The position numbers and the translations under genes are program-made. Below, piece by piece: positions 1-8,147 of a stretch of 47,382 nucleotides of DNA. Position 1 is the first letter of the stretch; each line of letters starts with the position of its first letter. This stretch comes from Nitrosomonadales bacterium (lineage in GTDB: Bacteria > Pseudomonadota > Gammaproteobacteria > Burkholderiales > Gallionellaceae): NCBI GenBank assembly GCA_016218445.1, contig JACREC010000008.1, forward strand, positions 1 through 47,382, read 5' to 3'. The notes under the pieces are model-generated. The model made no database searches and had not been told where the DNA came from. It was given only the letters and a program-made list of their open reading frames with translations.

Positions 1-127
1 CTGCATCCCAAATCGACGTTAGTGAAGACAGGGTGGGGACATGGCTACTTGAGTCTGTCCGCAACAACGGCAGATAGCCCGGATCGTCCCTCCACCCCGG
101 CACCCTATGGGTGCGAGTTGAATCATA
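1..127. other. Left edge, no recognisable feature
   Basis: I see no convincing gene, RNA or repeat in this stretch. The short open frames here have no family resemblance and no good ribosome-binding site. The next 240 bases hold a palindromic repeat and a promoter for the gene at 371. Confidence 0.4.
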
Positions 128-202
128 CAAGCCCGGATGCAATCCGGGATTCAACATCCCATCTTCCCCGGATTCCGCTACGCTGCATCCAGGCTACAAA
201 CG
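128..202. repeat. REP-like palindrome, CCCGGATGCAATCCGGG family
   Basis: This is a pair of inverted CCGGAT-type palindromes separated by a short spacer. The same unit recurs at 2045-2119 and, as a single perfect hairpin, at 3237-3261. All copies lie between genes. Such units resemble REP/BIME elements of proteobacteria. Confidence 0.75.
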
Positions 203-224
203 CCCTCACCTCTCCACACCCCGA

Positions 225-252
225 TTCACTCTTTCCCCGGCGCGGGTATAAT
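225..252 (+). promoter_or_regulatory. Sigma70-type promoter of the DUF47-pit operon
   Basis: A TTCACT box (225-230) and a perfect TATAAT (247-252) are 16 bases apart, about 118 bases before the start at 371. The same module, with nearly identical flanks, sits before the aminotransferase gene (3288-3315), which supports a real promoter. Confidence 0.65.
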
Positions 253-370
253 TCGCCCCACGTTAAAACAACAACAAAATATTCAGAAACTCTCGACTCG
301 CATACAAGACATCAAGCCCATCCAACGGTTGGAAGCGGGTAAAACTCGAACTGCAACTAAAGGGAATAAT

Positions 371-1027
371 ATGGCAAGTGGATTATTCAGCAGGCTGATT
401 GCCCTGGTGTCGCCAAACAGCGACAATTATTTTTGTCTCTTCAATGATCTGGCGGCCTGTTCGGTGCGCGGTGCCAAGGTTCTCGCAAAGATGAGTTCGG
501 TGCATGATCCGGAGGCCTTCAATCAGCATTTCCAGGAAATCAGGAAGATCGAAGGCGAGGCGGACGAAGTCACGAGGAGCATCCTTCTGTCTCTGCACAA
601 GACATTCATCACGCCCTTCGACCGGTCGGAGATCAAGGATCTGGCCATGGCGCTGGATGACATGATCGATTACATGGAAGACATTCCGCAACGTGCTGCG
701 CTATATGGCCCCGGCGAATTCACGCCGGAAATGGCGGCTCTCGGCCAGATTGCATTGCGCGCGACGGAGAAGGTTCAGGAGGCCGTCGCTTTGTTGTCAG
801 ACATGAATAACGCCGAACGCATCCTGACAATCTGCCAGGAAATCGGCGAGATCGAAAGCGAAGCCGATAGTGTCATGCGCGCCGGGATGACACGGCTTTT
901 TGTCGAGGTCTCGGATGCCCGTGCGCTGATTCGCGCCAAGGAGCTCTACGAACTTTTCGAGGAGGCGGTTGACCGCTGCGAGGACGCGGCCGATGTCATT
1001 CACGGGGTAGTGCTGGAACGCATATGA
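371..1027 (+). CDS. DUF47 (PhoU-like) phosphate transport regulator
   Basis: The 218-residue protein is an all-helical DUF47/TIGR00153 member, distantly related to PhoU. Such proteins are usually encoded beside a Pit permease and are thought to modulate phosphate uptake in the cytoplasm. Acidic helices rich in Glu/Asp (for example RKIEGEADEVTR and EIGEIESEADSVMR) match the metal-binding E-x3-D type motifs of PhoU-like folds. I chose the ATG at 371 because the protein then begins MASGLFSRL, as family members do; the frame is open further upstream but there it crosses a repeat and the promoter. Its stop overlaps the start of the permease by four bases (ATGA), so the two are translationally coupled. 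Confidence 0.9.
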   Translation: MASGLFSRLIALVSPNSDNYFCLFNDLAACSVRGAKVLAKMSSVHDPEAFNQHFQEIRKIEGEADEVTRSILLSLHKTFITPFDRSEIKDLAMALDDMIDYMEDIPQRAALYGPGEFTPEMAALGQIALRATEKVQEAVALLSDMNNAERILTICQEIGEIESEADSVMRAGMTRLFVEVSDARALIRAKELYELFEEAVDRCEDAADVIHGVVLERI

Positions 1028-2028
1028 ACGAACAGATGTTCCTGATCATGGCGATCCTGGTCGTCGTGGCACTCCTGTTCGACTTCATGAACGGTTTTCA
1101 CGATGCGGCAAACTCGATCGCGCTGATGGTTTCGACCCGGCTGTTGACGCCGCATGCGGCGGTCATCTGGGCCGCGTTTTTCAACTTCGTTGCCTTCCTG
1201 ATTTTCGGGCTGCATGTGGCCAATACCGTCGGCTCCGGCATCGTTTCGCCGGCCATCATCGACAATGCGGTGGTCTTCGGCGCGCTATGCGGCGCCATCT
1301 CGTGGAACATCATCACCTGGTGGTTCGGCATTCCATCCTCCTCATCGCACGCGCTGGTCGGGGGATTGGTCGGTGCGGCACTGGCCAAGACCGGCTGGAG
1401 CGCCATCATCGCGCAGGGCTTGATCAAGACTGCGCTGGCAACCATCCTGTCCCCGCTGTTCGGGCTTTTGCTGGCGTTTGTCATGGCCATCGCCCTGCTC
1501 TGGATTTTCGAGAAGGCGTTGCCTTATCCGACCGAACGAAAGTTCAACAAGCTGCAGTTCATCTCTTCTTCGCTCTACAGCCTCGGCCACGGCGGAAATG
1601 ACGCGCAGAAAACCATGGGCATCATCGCCGTCCTGCTGTATGCCAACGGCTACCTGGAGGGCGGGTTCCATGTCCCGTTCTGGGTGGTGATTTCCTGCCA
1701 TGTTGCCATGGCTCTCGGCACCCTGTTTGGCGGCTGGCGCATCGTAAAAACAATGGGCATGGGCATCACCAAGATCAGGCCCACGGGCGGTTTCAGCGCG
1801 CAGACTTCAGGCGCCGTGACGCTGTTTCTTGCGACCTGGATGGGCATCCCCGTCTCGACAACGCACACCATCACCGGCGCCATTGTCGGTGTCGGCCTGT
1901 CGCGCCGTGTTTCCGCAGTGCGCTGGGGACTCGCCTCGCGCATCGTCTGGGCATGGGTGCTGACCATTCCCGTATCCGGACTGATCGCGGCTATTTTCTG
2001 GTACCTCGGGCGCGGTTTTATGGGGTAA
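1024..2028 (+). CDS. pit: Pit-family low-affinity inorganic phosphate permease
   Basis: This 334-residue membrane protein is a PiT (PHO4) family carrier that moves phosphate, probably as a neutral metal-phosphate complex or with protons or sodium. It shows the two inverted family signatures: GFHDAANS near residues 25-32 and GIPVSTTHT near residues 277-285, plus a central GHGGNDAQKT block. About ten hydrophobic segments cover the chain. It is at the short end for the family, lacking the long hydrophilic loop of E. coli PitA, as is usual for DUF47-linked versions. It overlaps the DUF47 gene by four bases. Confidence 0.93.
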   Translation: MNEQMFLIMAILVVVALLFDFMNGFHDAANSIALMVSTRLLTPHAAVIWAAFFNFVAFLIFGLHVANTVGSGIVSPAIIDNAVVFGALCGAISWNIITWWFGIPSSSSHALVGGLVGAALAKTGWSAIIAQGLIKTALATILSPLFGLLLAFVMAIALLWIFEKALPYPTERKFNKLQFISSSLYSLGHGGNDAQKTMGIIAVLLYANGYLEGGFHVPFWVVISCHVAMALGTLFGGWRIVKTMGMGITKIRPTGGFSAQTSGAVTLFLATWMGIPVSTTHTITGAIVGVGLSRRVSAVRWGLASRIVWAWVLTIPVSGLIAAIFWYLGRGFMG

Positions 2029-2044
2029 CCCGACAAATGCCAAC

Positions 2045-2119
2045 GTAGCCCGGATGCAATCCGGGATTCAACATCTCAATTTCCCCTGGATTCCGGCCTG
2101 CGGCCTGCATCCAGGCTAC
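2045..2119. repeat. REP-like palindrome, second copy
   Basis: This carries the same CCCGGATGCAATCCGGG unit and inverted partner as 128-202. It lies just after the pit stop codon and could act as a transcript-stabilising or terminating hairpin. Confidence 0.75.
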
Positions 2120-2140
2120 AAGCTGAACGTCATCACATGA

Positions 2141-2405
2141 TGGGAGCCTCTAAAAATTCAGAGTTCGCCCAAAGGCAAGGCGCGGAAAAGGGGTAAGCAG
2201 GCAAGCCGCATGCGGCTGCTCGCAAAAAATTTCGTAGCGCCGCATATGTGTTATATGTAAGCAAGAAAACGAAGTTTCAGTGTAGGGTAACCTTCAGGTT
2301 GGCCGAAACTAAATTTTTTACGCAACGCAGCATTTGGGATGAAGTGGTGTAAGCAGGCAATCCGCGTAGCGGATGCTCGCAAATGTGAATTTTTAGAGGC
2401 TCCCA
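2141..2405. repeat. MITE-like element with perfect 20-bp terminal inverted repeats
   Basis: The ends TGGGAGCCTCTAAAAATTCA (2141-2160) and its exact reverse complement (2386-2405) enclose 225 bases. Inside, a 'GTAAGCAGGCAA..CCGC' module with a small hairpin and 'GCTCGCAAA' tail occurs twice (about 2198-2228 and 2350-2383). There is no transposase frame, so if mobile it would depend on an enzyme elsewhere. Related elements lie at 12727-12843 and 23222-23448. The right end supplies the AGAGG and the A of the ATG of the next gene. With the repeat at 2045, this fills the gap after pit. Confidence 0.8.
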
Positions 2406-2866
2406 TGAAAAACCTTGCTCATCACACCGCTTCATTGGCAATAACCGCCTGGGTCGGCGGACTGTGGGCCATAGGCTATATTGCCGTATCCATCCTGTTC
2501 CGTGCCCAGCCGGACAAGCAGCTCGCCGGGATGCTGTCCGGGCAGATGCTCACGGTGATGGGTTATATCGGGATCGTTTGCGGAACGTATCTGTTGCTCT
2601 ACCGCCTGTCCATATCCGGCAAGGCCGCCGCGCGTGAATGGGTGTTCTGGCTGGTTGCAGCGATGCTCGCCATCACGCTGCTGCTCCAGTTCGGCATCTA
2701 TCCCCTGATGGCGGAAATCAAACTGCAAGCCCATTCACCGGACGTGATGCAAAGTACATTGGCTCCGCGCTTCAAGATGTGGCATGGGATATCGAGCATC
2801 CTGTATCTGGTGGAAAGTTTGTTCGGCGCGGCACTGGTCATCAAGGGAATCTCTAATAATCCATAG
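2405..2866 (+). CDS. DUF4149-like small integral membrane protein
   Basis: The 153-residue protein has four predicted membrane helices (about residues 8-30, 42-64, 77-97 and 128-148). The [17 protein letters not shown] opening and the closing helix resemble DUF4149/TMEM205-like proteins; their function is unknown. The ATG at 2405 is preceded by AGAGG at 2395-2399, and both signals lie in the right terminal repeat of the element at 2141-2405. The frame is open 66 bases further upstream into that repeat, but that start has no support. Confidence 0.75.
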   Translation: MKNLAHHTASLAITAWVGGLWAIGYIAVSILFRAQPDKQLAGMLSGQMLTVMGYIGIVCGTYLLLYRLSISGKAAAREWVFWLVAAMLAITLLLQFGIYPLMAEIKLQAHSPDVMQSTLAPRFKMWHGISSILYLVESLFGAALVIKGISNNP

Positions 2867-3020
2867 TTCATCCCAACTGCAGCGTTGCGGAAATAGGGGC
2901 AGGCTGCCCCCTGATTATGGCGGGGGAAAGCGCGGTTTCATGGTGAGCTATTTACGTGACACCGCACCAGGCGTAGCATCACTTTTGGTGAATCACAAGA
3001 ACCCGACAGGAGGTAATAAC

Positions 3021-3212
3021 ATGGCTACTCCGATACATCCAGAAATCCAGCCCCAGATGGTTTCCTGCAGCATGTGCCACAAAGAAATCCCCCTGAGTGC
3101 GGCATTGACACCGCAAGGCGCAGATTATGTCGAGTATTTCTGCGGAATCGAATGCTACAACGAGTTCGCCGAGCAGAAGAAATCCGGCAAACCGGAAAAA
3201 CCTCAGAAATAA
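3021..3212 (+). CDS. Small Cys-rich protein, DUF3330-like
   Basis: The 63-residue soluble protein has a CSMC pair near residues 15-18 and an FCGIEC pair near residues 41-46, which together could bind one metal ion such as zinc. The spacing and the 'KEIPLS' and 'YVEYFCG' phrases resemble DUF3330 proteins, some of which are carried with metal-resistance genes. The ATG at 3021 has a strong AGGAGGT at 3010-3016. The tail is Lys/Pro-rich. Function is unknown. Confidence 0.75.
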   Translation: MATPIHPEIQPQMVSCSMCHKEIPLSAALTPQGADYVEYFCGIECYNEFAEQKKSGKPEKPQK

Positions 3213-3236
3213 TTCCTTAGCATCTATTGAGCCAGC

Positions 3237-3261
3237 GTAGCCCGGATGCAATCCGGGCTAC
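3237..3261. repeat. Perfect 11-bp hairpin, REP family
   Basis: The arms GTAGCCCGGAT and ATCCGGGCTAC pair perfectly around a GCA loop. This is the minimal unit of the repeats at 128 and 2045. It lies between the Cys-rich gene and the aminotransferase promoter. Confidence 0.8.
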
Positions 3262-3287
3262 AAACGCTCCCTCTCTCTGCACCCCGA

Positions 3288-3315
3288 TTCACTCTTTCTC
3301 CCGCGCGGGTATAAT
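3288..3315 (+). promoter_or_regulatory. Sigma70-type promoter of the aminotransferase gene
   Basis: TTCACT (3288-3293), a 16-base spacer and TATAAT (3310-3315) lie 33 bases before the start codon. The block is a near copy of 225-252, including the GCGCGGG before the -10 box and ATTCGCC after it. Confidence 0.7.
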
Positions 3316-3347
3316 TCGCCCTCACGTTTAAACAGCAAGGAAATATC

Positions 3348-4541
<1,194 letters not shown>

Positions 4542-4636
4542 GGTTTCGGTGGAGTTATGCCGGAGCCAAAATTTGCAGAACGCGATCAAGCGCATCGCAA
4601 AAGCATTCGCCTGATTCCAATCATTGTATTGGCTGA

Positions 4637-7600
4637 TTAACGCAGCACCGGTTTGCCAGCCGTACCGGACAGGGACAACGGCACACTTCCCATCCCCGCA
4701 CGCATTTTCAAGTCAACGTTCAGCCGTCCGGATAATTGCCTGCCGGGGCTGACGTCAATAAAACCGTTTGCGCTCATTACTCCCGCTGAGATTTTGACCT
4801 GGCTGAGATGCTGGCCGCTGTTGTCTGCCTGCAGCACTCCACTCAGTTCATCAAAATGTGTGCGCCCGCCTGCTGCGCCTTTGCGATTGGCCGCGATTTC
4901 CACCACGTCAATGTTGTTGATGACCCCCTTCTTGACCAGGAAGCTGCCATCCAGATTCAGTGCATTGGTCAGTTGCGGCAGTTTTGCCCCGCCCAGTGTA
5001 AAGTTGGCATCACCCTCCATTTCCCCGGTAACGCCGAATTGTGGCAAGGTGTTCTGCAACTCCATTGCTTTCACAGTTAGGTGTCCCTGCATCTGCCAGT
5101 CCTTCTGCCAGGTCAGGTTTGCGTTGCCCATCAGCGCCCCGCCGTACAGGCGCCCATCAATCTCATTAAACCTGGCTGCACCTTCATCCACCTCGCCTTT
5201 AGCGTTAAGTTCATTGAATGGAATTCCCGGCAACAATGGCAGGCTGCTTTCCTTGAGGTTCAATGCAATCTGCCAGCGAGACTGCTGCGGCTTGAGTTCC
5301 ATGCCGAGCTTGCCATCCTCGCTGCCCAGCACGACTTTGGTGAAATGCCCTTGCGCATCCAGATCGGCACTGCCATTGACGGACGGCAGGCTGATCCCCT
5401 CGCCGCTGACGCTCGCATGCCGCAACTCCATATGTGCCACCGGATAATTTGCGTCACCGCCCGCCGCCTGCAACCAGCCCAGCGCCTTGTCGAAAGATTC
5501 TGCGCTTAGCGTAAGGTTATCGATTTCCACCCTGCCAATCGCCTTGATCTCGGAGAACAGCGCAGAAAAACCGAAATTCAACACCACATTACCCGCTTTC
5601 AATTCCCGTGCGCTGCCCACGGCAATATCCTGCAATTCCAGTTTCGGCAAAGGCAACAAAGTTGCTTTCAGATGCCCGATGTGCACTGGCTGCCGCAGTT
5701 GCGCGGACATTTTATTTTCTATTTTTTCGGCATAATCCTGCATCGGCCATACGTAAGGCAGTACAGCAACCAGCACCAATGACAGAACAACCAGCCCGGT
5801 AATTATCCTGCCCCAAGGCAGCGGTTTGCCGCGTTTTTTGGCAACACGAGGAATGGCCTTGGTTTGCGGCTTCCCGCCAACCTGCTGTTCCTTGCCCTCC
5901 ATGTTGGCTTGTGCCTGGGCTGCCGCCTCCTTGGCACGTTGCTCGGCATCAGCCCATACCTTGGCCTGCTCCTCGGCCATCTTGCTCACGGCTTCCGCTT
6001 CGGCGCGCTGCTCGGCTGCCTCTTGCTCGGCATGGATAGGTGCAGCTTCTGCATCCTGCCGCGCCTTAAGCTCCGCTGCCGCTTTCGCCTCGGCGTCAAT
6101 CTCCTCTGGCGTCTTCTGCACAGCCTCTTCCGCTTGCGGTGCGGCCTTGATCTCCTCTTGTGCGGCGGCAGTTTTCCCGGTTTTGGCAGGGGCTGCTTCC
6201 GGTGCCTCACCGTACGGCGCATTGCCCGCTAATTGCGCGGAAGCCGCTGCGGATTTATCAAAACCGTTCAGCGCGAACGGTTCGAGATTGATTTCAAATG
6301 GGCTGGATCCTTGCTGCTCAACAGGCTGCTCAACCACTTCGGCCCGCTCATCTATCACCTCGTAGACCTGATGCTCGCGCCCATGCTTGTCTTTTTCCAC
6401 GCCATGATATTTGAACAGATTGGCATATTCGGCGGTCAGGCGTGAAACTACATCGTAGTAAGGGCGCGAAATATAGATGTGATCAGCCTTGGCAAAACTC
6501 ATGATGCGTTGCGCATCATTGATGCCATCGCCCACCATATTGCTCTGGCCGTTCATGTCCTTCACGATATTCACCGGGCCGAGGTGGATGCCCATCCTGA
6601 CCTTGAGTTCGGGATAATCACCATGTTTGTTTGCGGTTACCGCATGGCGGAACTGCATGGCCACTTCAATCCCGTGCTCGGGATGTTGCAGGAAACCTAT
6701 CGCCGCACCATCGCCGGTATCCAGAATGATGCGCTGGCTTTCGTCGATATCCTTGATGAATTCCGACACCAGTTTGTTGAACTGGCCTTTAAGCTCAATC
6801 TGCTTGGAGACGGATTGTTTGGTATACCCCACCACGTCGAAAAACAACACCGTGGCAATCGTGCTGCGTGTCGAAGCGGCATCCCGCTCGGCCCTGAGGT
6901 GTGCAGCCTTGGCCTTTGCTTCAGCCTCCGACTGCACTTTGGCAGCTTCGAGTTCCGCCTTCACCCGGGTAGCCTTCTGTTCCGCTTTAAAGCGCGCCAC
7001 TTCGGCATCGGCATTGGCCTTGGACACCTCTTCCGCCACCTTGCGGTGAGCAACCTCCGCTTCCTGTCTTGCCTTGGCCTCAGCCTCGGCTTTTGCCTTA
7101 ATGGCATCCTGTTTGGCTTTGCTACGGGCAGCATCGATTTCTTGCTTCAACCTCGCTTCTGCCTTGGCGGCCTCCCGCTCTGCCTTGACACGAACCGCTT
7201 CCGCCTCAGCCCGCGCCCGCTCTGCCTCCAGGCGCGCCGCCTCTGCATCCGCTTTTGCTTTGGCCGCGTCCTGTTCAGCCTTGATGCGCGCAGCTTCCGC
7301 TTTGGCTGCCTCTTGCTCGGCTTTGAGTCGTGCCGCCTCGGCTTCCTGCTTCGCTCTCGCTTCCGCTTCGGCACGAGCCATGGCTTCGGCTTCCGCCTTG
7401 GCCTTGGCCGCTTCGAGTTGCGCCCTGGCCGCCGCCGCTTCCTGCTCTGACTTGATGCGCGCGGCTTCCGCTTCGGCGCGCGCTTTGGCAGCCTCTTGCT
7501 CGGCCTTGAGCCGTGCCGCCTCCGCTTCCTGTTTCGCTCGCGCTTCCGCTTCGGCTTCCGCCTTGGCCTTGGCCGCCGCCGCTTCCTGCTCTGCCTTGAT

Positions 7601-8107
7601 GCGCGCGGCTTCCGCTTCTGCGCGCGCCTTGGCAGCCTCTTGCGCAACCTTGAGTCGTGCCGCCTCCGCTTCCTGTTTCGCCTTCGCTTCTGCTTCGGCG
7701 CGAGCCCGGGCTTCGGCTTCCGCCCGGGCTTTTGCCTTGGCAGCCTCAGCTGCCATGGATTCCGGGGTGGGTACATGCATGTCTGCGGTGATCGTAAAGT
7801 CGAGTTCCTCTCCCTCGCTTTCCACCTTCCTGGCCGGAACGGACATCTTGGGCGTGGCCATCTTTACTACATTGCCTGATTTAGCCTGGGCTTTGTCCTG
7901 AATGAACCCGCCGTCCACCAGCCTCTGCAACATGACGGGCAACTCCGCGCGCAAGCTGGGAGCGGCCCGCCTCATCAGTTTCTCCACCGTGGACTCATCA
8001 TCTATCAATGCCAAGGCGCGCTTGACATCCTCGGACAGATGGCGGGTTTGATTTTTTATTTCGCCCTCCCCTTTGAGGGTCACGACGAAAATGGTTTTGT
8101 TATCCAT
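4637..8107 (-). CDS. Coiled coil - class III cyclase - TM - AsmA-like fusion protein
   Basis: This 1156-residue protein combines parts not usually seen together. Residues 1-65 form a small helical domain. About 115-410 is a nearly pure Ala/Glu/Lys/Arg coiled coil built from repeated 'EAEAARLKAEQEAAKARA' units, like TolA. About 415-590 is a class III nucleotide-cyclase homology domain with both metal aspartates (D424 in FFDVVGYT, D466 in TGDG) and the catalytic N530-x3-R534. The usual purine-binding Lys and Asp/Thr positions appear as Leu and Asn, so substrate or activity is uncertain. A second Ala/Glu-rich stretch (about 670-745), one membrane helix (about 768-790) and an AsmA-like domain (about 790-1156) follow. 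The likely topology is cyclase in the cytoplasm and AsmA part in the periplasm. It lies 40 bases behind its AsmA paralogue. Confidence 0.85.
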   Translation of the reverse strand: MDNKTIFVVTLKGEGEIKNQTRHLSEDVKRALALIDDESTVEKLMRRAAPSLRAELPVMLQRLVDGGFIQDKAQAKSGNVVKMATPKMSVPARKVESEGEELDFTITADMHVPTPESMAAEAAKAKARAEAEARARAEAEAKAKQEAEAARLKVAQEAAKARAEAEAARIKAEQEAAAAKAKAEAEAEARAKQEAEAARLKAEQEAAKARAEAEAARIKSEQEAAAARAQLEAAKAKAEAEAMARAEAEARAKQEAEAARLKAEQEAAKAEAARIKAEQDAAKAKADAEAARLEAERARAEAEAVRVKAEREAAKAEARLKQEIDAARSKAKQDAIKAKAEAEAKARQEAEVAHRKVAEEVSKANADAEVARFKAEQKATRVKAELEAAKVQSEAEAKAKAAHLRAERDAASTRSTIATVLFFDVVGYTKQSVSKQIELKGQFNKLVSEFIKDIDESQRIILDTGDGAAIGFLQHPEHGIEVAMQFRHAVTANKHGDYPELKVRMGIHLGPVNIVKDMNGQSNMVGDGINDAQRIMSFAKADHIYISRPYYDVVSRLTAEYANLFKYHGVEKDKHGREHQVYEVIDERAEVVEQPVEQQGSSPFEINLEPFALNGFDKSAAASAQLAGNAPYGEAPEAAPAKTGKTAAAQEEIKAAPQAEEAVQKTPEEIDAEAKAAAELKARQDAEAAPIHAEQEAAEQRAEAEAVSKMAEEQAKVWADAEQRAKEAAAQAQANMEGKEQQVGGKPQTKAIPRVAKKRGKPLPWGRIITGLVVLSLVLVAVLPYVWPMQDYAEKIENKMSAQLRQPVHIGHLKATLLPLPKLELQDIAVGSARELKAGNVVLNFGFSALFSEIKAIGRVEIDNLTLSAESFDKALGWLQAAGGDANYPVAHMELRHASVSGEGISLPSVNGSADLDAQGHFTKVVLGSEDGKLGMELKPQQSRWQIALNLKESSLPLLPGIPFNELNAKGEVDEGAARFNEIDGRLYGGALMGNANLTWQKDWQMQGHLTVKAMELQNTLPQFGVTGEMEGDANFTLGGAKLPQLTNALNLDGSFLVKKGVINNIDVVEIAANRKGAAGGRTHFDELSGVLQADNSGQHLSQVKISAGVMSANGFIDVSPGRQLSGRLNVDLKMRAGMGSVPLSLSGTAGKPVLR
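7311..7700 (-). repeat. Direct coding repeats in the coiled coil
   Basis: Segments of about 65 bases starting near 7311, 7494 and 7637 are nearly identical and encode the same Ala/Glu/Lys/Arg units. They suggest growth or shrinkage of the coiled coil by unequal recombination. Confidence 0.7.
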
Positions 8108-8147
8108 GTCAAATTATCGCATCTAAATCACCTGAACGGATGCCCCA

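Noticed and set aside
137-370. Longer start for the DUF47 protein
   Set aside because: The upstream codons cover a palindromic repeat and the promoter; the family start is at 371.
4618-4633. CCAAT...ATTGG hairpin between aspC and the cyclase gene as a terminator
   Set aside because: The stem is only five base pairs, AT-rich, and has no T run on either strand.
6479-7901. Plus-strand frames opposite the coiled coil (Leu/Phe/Gly-rich and Ala/Ser-rich)
   Set aside because: They are low-complexity shadows of the Ala/Glu/Lys repeat codons and have no independent support.
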